Of a stretch of 64,000 nucleotides of DNA, positions 36,015 through 45,474 are shown piece after piece. The notes under the pieces are model-generated. The model worked only from the letters and a program-made list of their open reading frames with translations. It searched no databases and was not told where the DNA came from. Positions within the stretch are counted from its first letter, which is position 1; each line of letters opens with the position of its first letter. The stretch comes from Flavobacterium cupreum. GTDB lineage: Bacteria; Bacteroidota; Bacteroidia; Flavobacteriales; Flavobacteriaceae. Where the stretch lies: the NCBI RefSeq assembly GCF_003996965.1, contig NZ_QWDM01000001.1, positions 558,001 to 622,000 on the forward strand, given 5' to 3'. A program made the position numbers and the translations under genes.

Positions 36015-37295
36015 TCAGGTGTACAAAGGTGTTGTGCTAATTTTTGTTGTTTTTTTGAATTTGCGTCTAAAGTAATGGAATGACATTATCGTGGTGATAA
36101 TCCCCACAAAGGATAACAGATAAATACAAGTGGTAAAAAAGCTTAAGAAAGAAATATTCTTATCTCCGAAATTTTTGAAAAACAATACTAAAACGCTTCC
36201 CAAATAACCGAAAGCATCAGCGATGTAGATTAAGAATCCTGTGTTTCCGTCGATTTTGTAGGTCGCAATCATTCGGTCGAAAAACAAACCATTAAACGGA
36301 ATATAACAGATGTACATGCCAAATCCGGAAATCATCATCCATGGAAGCGGCGCTAGTAATTGCTTTTGAAACAAGAACGTTGCCGCACCAATTAACACCG
36401 AACCGATGAACAAGACCAAATGGTAGTTTTTGAAAGCTTTGTAGTTGTTTTTCATGCTTCCTAAAAATCCTAAAATCACCAAAACCGAGATTGCAATTGG
36501 AATTTCAGAATACATATAAATCGAAATGCTTTCCTTATAACCTAAAGTATCCCATAACTCCCTTGCAAAATTATCCCTGAATTCCCGCATGGCAGTAAGC
36601 ATGGCATAGAAAACGATAATCGCCGTAAGCGGAAAGGCGAACTGCCTGAACAGCGAGGAGCGTTCTTTTTTATTAAGCGGTTTTCGTTTTGATTTCAAAG
36701 CCAGATCTTCAACATCCGGATTTGGAATTTTTTCGAGAAATAAAGAGAAGAGGATTAACGGAATAATAAAGATCAGACCCGAAACAAACGGCATCCAGAA
36801 CTCGGTGCATCCCAAAACTTTCAATACAAATACTCCGACAGATTTTGCAGCGCCTGAAGAAACAATAAAGCTCGAACATAGAATAACGCCTAACAATTCA
36901 GTAGTTTTTCTTCCTTCTATATAAGAGAAAACAATTCCCCAGATCATTCCCAGAGGCAGTCCGTTTATAAATAAGAACAAAATATTGTAGGGCGCCGGCA
37001 CAATCGCAAAACCTAACAATGCCAATTCTGAAATAGCGATAAAGCTTATTAGATATAAAATTCTCCTGGACGATTTTAGTTCTGATATAATTTTGATTCC
37101 CAAAAACTTAGAAAGCGTATATCCTAAAACCTGAGCCAGGATCAAAAGGATTTTATAGTCAATTCCCCAAAAAGCCATGTGGTCAAATGTGGCTACCGTA
37201 AAAGGTTTCCTGAAAGCATACATACAAAAGTAAGTACCAAATGCCGCAATGGATGTTTTTAATATAAATCTGAAATTAGATGCTTTTTTAGACAT
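36015..37295 (-). CDS. DUF5690-family MFS-like membrane transporter
   Basis: A 426-residue integral membrane protein with about 12 hydrophobic segments. It opens FILKTSIAAFGTYFCMYAFRKPFTVATF, recalling the N-terminus of organophosphate:phosphate antiporters (GlpT/UhpT type), and belongs to the DUF5690 group. A cytoplasmic loop near 205-225 is rich in Lys/Arg (LKSKRKPLNKKERSS). It sits between the TonB receptor gene (144 bases upstream) and the FAD oxidoreductase, so the likely job is moving the imported phosphonate or phosphoester across the inner membrane. Substrate is inferred from neighbours only. Confidence 0.82.
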   Translation of the reverse strand: MSKKASNFRFILKTSIAAFGTYFCMYAFRKPFTVATFDHMAFWGIDYKILLILAQVLGYTLSKFLGIKIISELKSSRRILYLISFIAISELALLGFAIVPAPYNILFLFINGLPLGMIWGIVFSYIEGRKTTELLGVILCSSFIVSSGAAKSVGVFVLKVLGCTEFWMPFVSGLIFIIPLILFSLFLEKIPNPDVEDLALKSKRKPLNKKERSSLFRQFAFPLTAIIVFYAMLTAMREFRDNFARELWDTLGYKESISIYMYSEIPIAISVLVILGFLGSMKNNYKAFKNYHLVLFIGSVLIGAATFLFQKQLLAPLPWMMISGFGMYICYIPFNGLFFDRMIATYKIDGNTGFLIYIADAFGYLGSVLVLFFKNFGDKNISFLSFFTTCIYLLSFVGIITTIMSFHYFRRKFKKTTKISTTPLYT

Positions 37296-37439
37296 TGGCT
37301 CCTGATATTTAGCTTGATAAGTGTAGTGTAACGTTTAGAAGTGTTTCTTTCTTCAGAAACCCGTTGCATGCGGTCGATTAAAAAAAATAAATTGCAAAAA
37401 TAGAATCTCCCTACATCCAACGGGTTAACTTATAGTTGT

Positions 37440-40316
37440 CTATAAATTATATTTTAAACCAAGATTAAACTTGACTCCGTAATATTCAACCTGCTTTGGA
37501 CGGTTTGGCGTTTCCCCAAAATGGTACATCAGGGGCTCATTCAAAACATTGTTCAAATCACTGAAGATGGTAAAATGATCTCCAATTTTATACGAAGCAG
37601 AAAAGTCAAGTGAGTTGTATTTACCATAATAAATATCGTTCATGTCTGTATTTTTGGCATTGGCATCAAAACTTGTAGCATAAGCGCCTTTGTGGTTAAA
37701 AGCAGCTCTTACGTTAAGTTTTCCGGTTTCGTAAAACAATTGTAAGTTGTATAATTCTTTAGCCTGGTAAGGGGTGGACACTTTTCTTCCGTTCGGATTG
37801 TTGGCATTTTGTGCCAGGGTCATTTCAGAATTCATCAATGTGGCATTGATCTGTGTTCCGAAATATTTCAGGAAGCCGGGCAGGAAGCTGAATCTTTTTG
37901 TGATTCCAAATTCAACTCCGCCAATCCACGCATCGCCGCCGTTAGTTGGCGAACTGATTTCGATATTTGGAATTCCGTTTATAGTACCCTGATAAGTATC
38001 GTCAAAAATTGGATCTGTAATCGATTTATAGAAAACCCCGGCGTTAATAATTCCTACTTCGTCCAGGAAATATTCTCCTAATAAATCAAAGTTCCAGGAA
38101 TAAGTCGGGTTTAGATTTGGATTTCCTCCTGCATATTCCCCATCAATAGTATTCAAAGATCCGGCTGGGGAAATATCTCCAAAGTTTGGTCTTGCAAATG
38201 TTCTGGTGGCAGCAAAACGAAGGTTTACATTCTCAATTGGCGAAAATTTCACATGTAACATTGGTAAGACAGAGGTGTATGTTTTTGTATTTTCAACATC
38301 CACCACTACATCATTTTCTACTGTTTTTCCTGTGACCTGGGTAATTGTATGAGTAACTCTGACTCCTCCTAAAACGGTCCATTTATCATTCAGTAAATAC
38401 GTTGCCATGGCATAAGCAGAAGAAGTAGTCTCCCCTACATTAAAGTTTCTTCCCAAACCTTTTCCTAATTCCGGAATTTGAGAATCTGCAGGGTTCAACA
38501 CTAAATTCCCCTGAGCGTTATGGAATAATTTTGTCATTCCGTCAGCAGATAAAACCGGACCAAAAGTAGTACCTATTGAAGTTCCCGTTTCTTTTCTGAA
38601 ATAATCTGTTCCGCCTGGCTGCTGGATTAAATCTGAACTGTAATTCGATAAAAATGGTGCTGCTGATCCTGCCCAGCTGTAATATTCATCTCTAAAAGTG
38701 GCGATACGATCTTTATCTGTCAGCTTCGCACCAAATTTCACTTTAAAATCTTCGTTAAAATGATGCTCATAGTTAGCAGCAGCAATAATATTATCCCTTT
38801 CTACAATACTGATTTTATACAGCTCCAATGTAGAAAACTTCATTTTTGCCGGATCTGTTATAAAATTCGGATCGAAATAAAAATCAAATATTGATTTCGG
38901 ATTGTTCGGATCCAGCATTCCGCCATCAGCAGCCCAGTAGGCTCTTGGTCCGCCAGCTCCCCCATTTGCCACAGGTACCGTATTTAAATATCCGGGTTTA
39001 ACCCCAACTCCGGTCTGGTTGAACTGAATTAGGAAATAGCTATTATCTTCCGCATTTGGAATATTGCCATATTTAAACTGATTTCTGTAAGAAGCCAGAC
39101 TCCAGTCTAAAGTTCCGTTTGCCAACTGATGTTTTCCGCCTAAATCAATACCAATAAACTGTGTTTTTAATTCATTGTGAATATCCTGCTGTTCCACTGT
39201 TAAAGCATTGGTAGCACTGCTAAATTTATCAAATCTGATGCGGTGTTTATAATGTGTTTCTTCATCAGAAAGTCCTCCATAAGTTGCTTTCAGGAAAATT
39301 TTATCTCTTGAGGAAGGATTAAACTCCATTGCAGCATTTAATCCTGTTGTTTTTCTGACTCCCGTATAATCTCTTAATTCTAATCTGTAAACTCCCTGAT
39401 CACCATTTCTTCTGGCTTCGTAATTATCTGTCGCCCAGTTTCTGTCCCAGTACGTTCCATTGATAATGTAGCCGAATTTTCCGTTTTTGCTTTTGTCTCC
39501 AATGGTAAGTGATCCGCTGTAAATCCCTTTATCTGATTTTTGGTTGTATCCGCTGAAAATACTCGCTTTAACCGTTCTTTTTGCCGGAGCAGTCTGCGTC
39601 GTAAAATTTACGCTTCCGCCAATCGCATCTCCGTCCATATCAGGCGTAATGGCTTTTGTCGCTTCAACATAAGCAATAAGATCTGATGGAAAAAAGTCGA
39701 ATGCTGTCGCTCTGGAAGTGGTTTCTTCTTCAGCAGTCGGGATTCTGTTTCCGTTGATTGTAGTCGATGACCAGAAAGGCGGTAAACCGCGAACCGAAAC
39801 AAAACGTCCCTCGCCCTGATCTCTTTCGATTGAAACTCCAGGCATACGCTGAACCGTCTCTGCAGCATTGCGATCCGGTAATTTCCCAATACCATCGGCA
39901 GCAATTACGTTTACGATGCTCATGGATTTTTTTTGCATGTTCAGCGCTCTTGCTTCACTGTTTCTCTGGCTCATGCCACTTACTACTACCTCGTTTAATT
40001 CTTTCGAATTTGTTGTAAGTCTGATAATTCCTAAATCTAATTTTTGATTGTCTTTTATTTCAATGGTAATCGTTTTTGTTTCATATCCTATGTAAGCGAT
40101 TTGTAATTCAAAACTTCCTGATTTTACATCCTGAATTGCAAAAGAACCACTGAAATCCGTAGTTGCTTTTTGATTGTCAGATAATATAATAGTGGCTCCC
40201 GGCAAAGGAGATTGTGCATCTGTAACAGTTCCGCTTATTGTTGCTTTTTGCGCAGTCATGTGCTGGACAAAAAATAAAGCTGAAAAAATAAAAATTGCCT
40301 TGTAAATTGTTTTCAT
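37440..40316 (-). CDS. TonB-dependent outer-membrane receptor without a SusD partner
   Basis: A 958-residue protein. The signal peptide (ending MTAQ) is followed by a carboxypeptidase-D-like domain (ATISGTVTDAQSPLPGATIIL). The plug has DRNAAETVQRMPGVSIERDQGEGRFVSVRGLPPFWSS (cut for length: PDRNAAETVQRMPGV, then GEGRFVSVRGLP) and SDLIAYVEATKAITPDMDGDAIGG, typical of the TonB-Xanth-Caul group rather than SusC. The barrel ends VKFNLGLKYNL. No SusD gene adjoins it, so it should take up a small ligand. It heads the phosphonate-type gene run, and three TTTAC-N5-GTAAA-like sites lie upstream. Confidence 0.92.
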   Translation of the reverse strand: MKTIYKAIFIFSALFFVQHMTAQKATISGTVTDAQSPLPGATIILSDNQKATTDFSGSFAIQDVKSGSFELQIAYIGYETKTITIEIKDNQKLDLGIIRLTTNSKELNEVVVSGMSQRNSEARALNMQKKSMSIVNVIAADGIGKLPDRNAAETVQRMPGVSIERDQGEGRFVSVRGLPPFWSSTTINGNRIPTAEEETTSRATAFDFFPSDLIAYVEATKAITPDMDGDAIGGSVNFTTQTAPAKRTVKASIFSGYNQKSDKGIYSGSLTIGDKSKNGKFGYIINGTYWDRNWATDNYEARRNGDQGVYRLELRDYTGVRKTTGLNAAMEFNPSSRDKIFLKATYGGLSDEETHYKHRIRFDKFSSATNALTVEQQDIHNELKTQFIGIDLGGKHQLANGTLDWSLASYRNQFKYGNIPNAEDNSYFLIQFNQTGVGVKPGYLNTVPVANGGAGGPRAYWAADGGMLDPNNPKSIFDFYFDPNFITDPAKMKFSTLELYKISIVERDNIIAAANYEHHFNEDFKVKFGAKLTDKDRIATFRDEYYSWAGSAAPFLSNYSSDLIQQPGGTDYFRKETGTSIGTTFGPVLSADGMTKLFHNAQGNLVLNPADSQIPELGKGLGRNFNVGETTSSAYAMATYLLNDKWTVLGGVRVTHTITQVTGKTVENDVVVDVENTKTYTSVLPMLHVKFSPIENVNLRFAATRTFARPNFGDISPAGSLNTIDGEYAGGNPNLNPTYSWNFDLLGEYFLDEVGIINAGVFYKSITDPIFDDTYQGTINGIPNIEISSPTNGGDAWIGGVEFGITKRFSFLPGFLKYFGTQINATLMNSEMTLAQNANNPNGRKVSTPYQAKELYNLQLFYETGKLNVRAAFNHKGAYATSFDANAKNTDMNDIYYGKYNSLDFSASYKIGDHFTIFSDLNNVLNEPLMYHFGETPNRPKQVEYYGVKFNLGLKYNL

Positions 40317-40326
40317 GGTTAGTTTG

Positions 40327-40611
40327 TTTACAAATATTAAATTTATTAAAGCAAATTAACTGCGATTTTTACAAATAGTGAAAAAATTAAAATTATGGAA
40401 TTGTTAAAGAAATGAAAAGTAACGCACGTTGTTTGTTAAGAATTTGTAAAAACTAAATAGGAAAAGGTGGCAAAAAACATCTGAAGTCCCAATAAAATAA
40501 GGAATATTAACATTTAGTATTCTAGTGATGAGAATAAATGCAGATTTAATTTAATTGTCAAACCGTTGAATAAAATAAAGATTGACATTCAATTTGTTTA
40601 CAAATAGTAAA
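40327..40611. promoter_or_regulatory. Three TTTAC-AAATA-GTAAA-like sites upstream of the TonB receptor gene
   Basis: TTTACAAATATTAAA (40327-40341), TTTACAAATAGTGAA (40368-40382) and TTTACAAATAGTAAA (40597-40611) share an inverted repeat TTTAC-N5-GTAAA, perfect only in the third. The first and third also share flanking TTTG and TTT, making direct repeats of about 22 bases. They look like regulator-binding sites. The XRE-cupin protein at 31297 is one candidate. Confidence 0.45.
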
Positions 40612-40660
40612 TTTTATAGCGGTAAACATTTTAGGTGTGGTAGATATAAATTTCAAATTC

Positions 40661-41050
40661 CAACGTAATTTTTTACCGCAAAGCACGCAATTTTCATGAC
40701 TTAACTGTACGCGAAGTTCGCAAAGCTGATTGGTACACTTTGCGAACTTTGCGCTTTTCCTTGCGTGCTTTGCGGTTAAACTGCCATTTCCAACGTTATC
40801 TTTTACCGCAAAGCACGCAATTTTTTATGGTTTAACTGTACGCGAAGTTCGCAAAGCTGATTGGTACACTTTGTGAACTTTGCGCTTTTCCTTGCGTGCT
40901 TTGCGGTTCAACTGCCATTTCCAATGTTATTTTTTACCGCAAAGCACGCAATTTTCATGACTTAACTGTAAGCGAAGTTCGCAAAGCTGATTGATACACT
41001 TTGCGAACTTTGCGCTTTTCCTTGCGTGCTTTGCGGTTCAACTGCCAATT
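40661..41050. repeat. Three tandem copies of a 130-bp stem-loop repeat
   Basis: Units start at 40661, 40791 and 40922 with near-identical sequence. Each has outer arms TTTACCGCAAAGCACGCAA and TTGCGTGCTTTGCGGTT and inner arms GCGAAGTTCGCAAAG and CTTTGCGAACTTTGCGC around a short loop, so each can fold as a nested hairpin of about 110 nt. Copies differ at a few positions. They fill much of the 878-base gap between the TonB receptor start and the M57 protease stop; no coding region was seen in this gap. Confidence 0.9.
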
Positions 41051-41124
41051 ACCATAAATAACAAATCCCAAACTCAGTAAGGGAAGTAATAAAATGACCC
41101 GGAATTTTGGAGGCTATATCCAAT

Positions 41125-41160
41125 AAAAAAAGGCTGCTTCACAAATTGTGAAACAGCCTC
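41125..41160 (-). terminator. Intrinsic terminator of the M57 protease gene
   Basis: AGGCTGCTTCACAA and TTGTGAAACAGCCT (41131-41159) form a long stem with one mismatch and a 1-nt loop. On the minus strand it is followed by a run of Ts (41130 downward). It lies 35 bases past the stop codon at 41195. Confidence 0.8.
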
Positions 41161-41194
41161 TCCTATTTTGTAAAGAAGACTCTAATTCAACTTT

Positions 41195-42025
41195 CTAGTA
41201 TAAATAATTCAGGGCAGTAATATCATTAGAATTGAAAGCTCCTGTTTCATTTGAACCGAAACATGCTCTCATATAAGAAGATGAATCATATCCTGTAGGT
41301 GTTCCCGGGATGTGAATTGCTCCAACACCGGCTGTTCCTTCATTTGAATTCTGTCCACAGCTTTGACGGCTGAACCAGTCAGTATGACGTAAACCGATAC
41401 AGTGACCGATTTCGTGTGCCGATACGTGCGCATTTACACCAGTTGAATAAGAATCTAATCCGGAATATAAGGTAACTGAATTAAAAGGTGCCCCTCCTGA
41501 AGGGAAACCTGCTACTCCACCGGCAGATCCGGTCTGTCTTCTTACCACAATGTTTGCACCTGAGGTACTTGAGCTAAACGTTAGTGTAAAATTAATTGAC
41601 AAGCCTAAATTATTGTATCTGTTGATTGCTGCCTGCAATCCGTTACGCATGTTTGTAGTCAGGGCTGATGTACCAGTTCCTGATAATCCTACAACTCTGA
41701 TTGTTCTTGGAGCAGATACTAAATTGGTAGTACGGTATTGTTCTGTAGTAATACCACCATGAAGATCCATTTTGTTTAATTGATCTTGTGTAATGATAAT
41801 ATCTCCCTCTACTAAGAAGGCATCTTCAGTCGTACCATCTAATTTAGTATTTTTAACCACCTGAACATCTGAGTTATTTAGTGATAAAGCACTAATTTTA
41901 TTTAACACCTCAGGTGTTACTTTAAGAGATTCCTGGCTGGTTTGCGTTGTTTCCTCTTCTTTGTTACAGGAAAATAGTGTTAGCGCTATAAAAGACAAGG
42001 CTAAAATTGATTTAATTTTTTTCAT
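41195..42025 (-). CDS. M57-type HEIGH zinc metalloprotease, lipoprotein
   Basis: A 276-residue lipoprotein (signal ending LTLFSC, Cys20, then NKEEE). The catalytic site is HVSAHEIGHCIGLRHTDWF: HEIGH at 204-208, with the third His at 214 and the following Asp, a metzincin-like HExxHxxGxxHTD motif typical of Peptidase_M57 (dual-action HEIGH). A possible Met-turn is SSSYM (248-252). Residues about 25-105 form a prodomain-like region (DAFLVEGDIIITQDQL). It probably degrades protein outside the cell or at the surface. It is divergent from the S8 protease gene, with a 539-base gap, and has its own terminator. Confidence 0.9.
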   Translation of the reverse strand: MKKIKSILALSFIALTLFSCNKEEETTQTSQESLKVTPEVLNKISALSLNNSDVQVVKNTKLDGTTEDAFLVEGDIIITQDQLNKMDLHGGITTEQYRTTNLVSAPRTIRVVGLSGTGTSALTTNMRNGLQAAINRYNNLGLSINFTLTFSSSTSGANIVVRRQTGSAGGVAGFPSGGAPFNSVTLYSGLDSYSTGVNAHVSAHEIGHCIGLRHTDWFSRQSCGQNSNEGTAGVGAIHIPGTPTGYDSSSYMRACFGSNETGAFNSNDITALNYLY

Positions 42026-42098
42026 AATAGGTTTTTGTGGGTTGTTAAATTAAGTTTCTAAAAGGGGTTTCTTTACAAAATATTGTAATATTTGTCAT

Positions 42099-42106
42099 CA
42101 AATTTA
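42099..42106 (-). promoter_or_regulatory. Likely -7 box for the M57 protease gene
   Basis: Minus-strand TAAATTTG matches TAnnTTTG, 74 bases upstream of the start at 42025. A second TAAATTTG occurs further upstream near 42150. The rest of the gap to the S8 gene (42107-42564) is very AT-rich with no gene seen. No secure promoter for the plus-strand S8 gene was found. Confidence 0.45.
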
Positions 42107-42564
42107 TATAATTTTTAATCTTAAAATACTTATAAAAATAAAATATAACAAATTTAACAGTTTTTGTTATATTTTTTTACTTCTTTTTTTAATAATAATT
42201 ATCTGATTATTATGACAAGCCCAGTAAAATCAATAATTGAATACAAATCAGCTTGTTAGGGCAAAATAATTCTCTGTGAATATTTTTTTTAATTCGCCTG
42301 TGTTAAAAAATCATTTTCAATTACAGTTATCCTGTAAAATACAAACTGCCGATAAAAATACTATTCCCCTTACAGCTACCAAACCTGTTCCTGAAAGAAA
42401 AAAATCATAAAATTATTACAAATAATTTAATAACTTTGGCTTATCTGCATCGATAAAGATTTAAAAAAGAAATCATTACCCATAATTTTCATCTTTGCCT
42501 TATTTAAATTAAGAAGCGACAGAAAGCTAATAGCTATCGTATAATGCCCTAACAGCTACAGTAA

Positions 42565-45279
42565 ATGAAGAAACAAATTACTTTTCTCCTCTTGATGATA
42601 ACGACAATCAGTCTCTCCCAAAATGCTGAAAAATGGAAACAGTATTTAAAAAAAGAAACCGAAAGAAAATTGGAGAAATACTACTTTACTTCTTTAAAAA
42701 ATGCACATGAGAACAAATACAAAATTGTTAAAAAGCTGGACAGTACTTTTTGCATTGTTGAAAATGAAAATTTAAAATCTCCCCAAACTTTAAAAAAAGT
42801 CCTCCCGGTCAACAACCTGTGGAAATTACCCTCCAATTTTTCAGCTCATAGGGAAGAAAAAGAATATATAATCGCAACTGACAATATTGAAGCCTTACTT
42901 ACCGACCTGAAATCCATCAATATTTCTGACATCAGCATACTGGATAGCCGTCTTGTAATGATAAAAAGTGATTCCAAAAAAATTAGTGATGTCCTTATCG
43001 CTCTGAACAGCGTATCTTCTATTTCGCAGGAATCTCTACAGCCAAAAGCGGAATCAAAAATTACAGATCAAAATTTTACGGTCAATTCTATAAATAAAGC
43101 CAAGAGTAATTTTCCTCTTCTAACGGGCGAAAATCAAATTGTATCTATCAAAGATGATTTTTTTGATGTAAACGATATTGATCTTTTAGATAAGCTGATT
43201 CCTTCCCCAGTACAATCTGCTTTAGTTTCAAGCCACGCAACGGCTATGGCAACTATAGTTTCCGGACTGGGAAACAGCTCGGCATTAGGAAAAGGCGTCG
43301 CTCAAAAGGCTAAGATACAATCGTCTGACTTTCTGAAAATCTATCCCGACGAAGTAGCAGCTTTACAGGGTGCGCTCACTCAAAATCATTCCTACGGTAC
43401 CGTGATTGAGAATTTCTACGGTTCGCTTGCTAATGCTTATGACGCACAATTATTCTCAAATGCCGGTTTGACACATTGTTTTTCATCGGGCAATAGCGGT
43501 CTTCAGGGCTATAAATCGATCACGGGCAATTTCAAGCAATCCAAAAATAGTATCGTACTGGGTTGCATTGACCAAAATGAAGTAATTATGCCTTTTTCAT
43601 CCAAAGGTCCGGCCTATGACGGCCGTATAAAACCCGAGTTAGTAGCCTTTAGCACACAGGGAACTTCAAATTCTACCGCAGTAGCTACAGGGATTATTAC
43701 ACTGATGAAACAACATTATAAAACTATAAACAATAACGCCCTGACGAATGCAATGACCAAAGCTATTTTAATCAATAGTGCCAAGGATTTAGGGAACACA
43801 GGCCCGGATTTCACGTATGGTTATGGCAATATAAATGCTGATAAAAGCTTAAAAACAATCAGCGAAAATAGAATTATATCCGGCAATGTGACATCCGGCC
43901 AGAAAAATTCACATATCATTGCCATTCCCGCCAAGGCGAAAAACTTAAAAATTACAGTAGTCTGGAACGATCTGCCTGCTGAAATCAACAGTAATATCAG
44001 TTTGGTAAACGATTTAGACCTGGAAGTTATTTCGGCGGACAATACCACTTTTTTGCCGTGGATCCTTAATCCTGACGCTCCTGAACAGCCAGCCGTAAGA
44101 GGAAAAGATAAAATTAATACGATCGAGCAGGTAACTATTGAAAATCCCTTACCCGGATCTTACAGCATCAATGTCAGGGGATTCTACGTGTCAAGTACGG
44201 CGCAGGAATACAGTATTGTTTACGACTATGAATTAGAGAATCAATTTGAATGGAATTATCCGGTTGCCAATGATAATTTTCCTTACGATGGCAAGACTGT
44301 TTCTCCTTTCAAATGGAATTCTTCGTTTTCCGGTATTCCCGGACAATTGTCTATTAGTTACAATGACGGGCAGACCTGGGAAATTATCGCAGCCGGTATA
44401 AATACTGATCTTGAACAATTTGCCTATACGCCGCCGGAACAAAAATTTTCAAAGGCAAAATTAAAAATGACTATTGGTACTAACGATTATATCTCTGACA
44501 GCTTTATGATTTCTTATGATTTAAATATCACCACGAGCTTAGTTTGCGATGGTACCACTGAAATTAATTGGGACCAACCTGCCGGTGTTGAAGCATTTAA
44601 TATTTATCAGCTGCAAGGAGATCATTTAGCATTTAAAGAACAGACAGCAAACACGAATTATACGTACACTGATGGAAAAATCTACACTGTTACTCCTGTA
44701 TTTGAGAACAATGAAGGAATAAAAAGTGAGTCCACCTTACAATATGCCCAAAACTCAAATTGTTATTTCGAGCTGGCTCTGGCAGAACTTTATGAGGAAA
44801 ATAAAATAAAGATTAGTGCCGGCCTTTTCAGTTTGTACAATATCAAAAGAATTGAGCTGGTCAAAATAATTAATAATATTGAAACTGTCGCTGGCACACT
44901 AGATGACATCAATTCTAAAACATTCTCTTTTATAGATGCTGCGCCCTTAAAAGGCAGTAATAAATATAAAATAAATATAATTTTAGAAAACAATACTGTG
45001 ATCAGTTCCCTACTTCTCGATACGAATTATTTAGGCAATGATTTATTTTTTGTGCACCCTACGCTATTGCGCAAAAATGAAGAATTAAATATTGAAGCCA
45101 AAAAAGAGGAAAGTGCTACTTTCTATCTGTATTCGGTTAGCGGACAAAATACTATTACTTCCCCGCTACTTTCCAAAACGAGCAACATCAGTCTGAAAAA
45201 TACGGCCTCCGGAATTTATATCTACAAAATAATTACGAACTCAGGCGAAGTGCAAACAGGAAAAATTGCTGTTTTTTAA
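42565..45279 (+). CDS. Subtilisin-like S8 serine protease with type IX secretion sorting domain
   Basis: A 904-residue secreted protein (signal peptide ending SLSQN). After a prodomain (about 20-185) comes an S8 catalytic core. Asp197 is in VSIKDDFFD, His224 in SSHATAMATIVSG, the oxyanion Asn310 in FSSGNSG, and Ser368 in QGTSNSTAVATG. The normal proline after GTSxA is alanine. Also typical is FSSKGPAYDGRIKPELVAFS. Beta-sandwich domains occupy about 450-830. The C-terminal 75 residues (ATFYLYSVSGQ, ISLKNTASGIYIYKI, GEVQTGKIAVF) match the T9SS type A sorting domain, so it is exported through the gliding/type IX machinery and then processed. It stands alone, divergent from the M57 protease. Confidence 0.9.
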   Translation: MKKQITFLLLMITTISLSQNAEKWKQYLKKETERKLEKYYFTSLKNAHENKYKIVKKLDSTFCIVENENLKSPQTLKKVLPVNNLWKLPSNFSAHREEKEYIIATDNIEALLTDLKSINISDISILDSRLVMIKSDSKKISDVLIALNSVSSISQESLQPKAESKITDQNFTVNSINKAKSNFPLLTGENQIVSIKDDFFDVNDIDLLDKLIPSPVQSALVSSHATAMATIVSGLGNSSALGKGVAQKAKIQSSDFLKIYPDEVAALQGALTQNHSYGTVIENFYGSLANAYDAQLFSNAGLTHCFSSGNSGLQGYKSITGNFKQSKNSIVLGCIDQNEVIMPFSSKGPAYDGRIKPELVAFSTQGTSNSTAVATGIITLMKQHYKTINNNALTNAMTKAILINSAKDLGNTGPDFTYGYGNINADKSLKTISENRIISGNVTSGQKNSHIIAIPAKAKNLKITVVWNDLPAEINSNISLVNDLDLEVISADNTTFLPWILNPDAPEQPAVRGKDKINTIEQVTIENPLPGSYSINVRGFYVSSTAQEYSIVYDYELENQFEWNYPVANDNFPYDGKTVSPFKWNSSFSGIPGQLSISYNDGQTWEIIAAGINTDLEQFAYTPPEQKFSKAKLKMTIGTNDYISDSFMISYDLNITTSLVCDGTTEINWDQPAGVEAFNIYQLQGDHLAFKEQTANTNYTYTDGKIYTVTPVFENNEGIKSESTLQYAQNSNCYFELALAELYEENKIKISAGLFSLYNIKRIELVKIINNIETVAGTLDDINSKTFSFIDAAPLKGSNKYKINIILENNTVISSLLLDTNYLGNDLFFVHPTLLRKNEELNIEAKKEESATFYLYSVSGQNTITSPLLSKTSNISLKNTASGIYIYKIITNSGEVQTGKIAVF

Positions 45280-45299
45280 GCTACTTGTCTGATGTTTTT

Positions 45300-45378
45300 T
45301 TAACCGCGAAGTACGCAAGGTAAAAGCGCAAAGTTCGCAAAAGTTTTATTAACAAAGCTGTGCGAACTTTTCGGTTAA
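45300..45378. repeat. Palindromic CGCAAAG-type intergenic repeat
   Basis: TTAACCG arms at both ends (45300, 45378) enclose GCGCAAAGTTCGCAAAAG and TGCGAACTTTTCGG, a degenerate member of the family seen at 31887, 40661, 54057 and 58473. It lies just past the S8 protease stop codon and may end its transcript. Confidence 0.7.
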
Positions 45379-45432
45379 CCGTCAAAGTAATTCAAAAGTT
45401 AAAACGCCACGATTTAAATTTAGAATAGGTAA

Positions 45433-45472
45433 TTGGAATTTTGAGCTTGGAATTTTGAGCTTAGAATTTGGA
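45433..45472. repeat. Tandem 14-bp repeat GGAATTTTGAGCTT
   Basis: TTGGAATTTTGAGC occurs twice exactly (45433-45446, 45447-45460), followed by a third degenerate copy TTAGAATTTGGAAT. It runs up to the stop codon of the adenylate-forming enzyme gene at 45475. Confidence 0.55.
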
Positions 45473-45474
45473 AT

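Noticed and set aside
37440..40316. TonB receptor considered as a third SusC
   Set aside because: It lacks the SusC plug signature and an adjacent SusD gene, and its plug motifs match the TonB-Xanth-Caul group.
40661..41050. Tandem repeat considered as a CRISPR array
   Set aside because: Units are 130 bp and nearly identical throughout, with no constant repeat alternating with unique spacers, and no cas gene is present.
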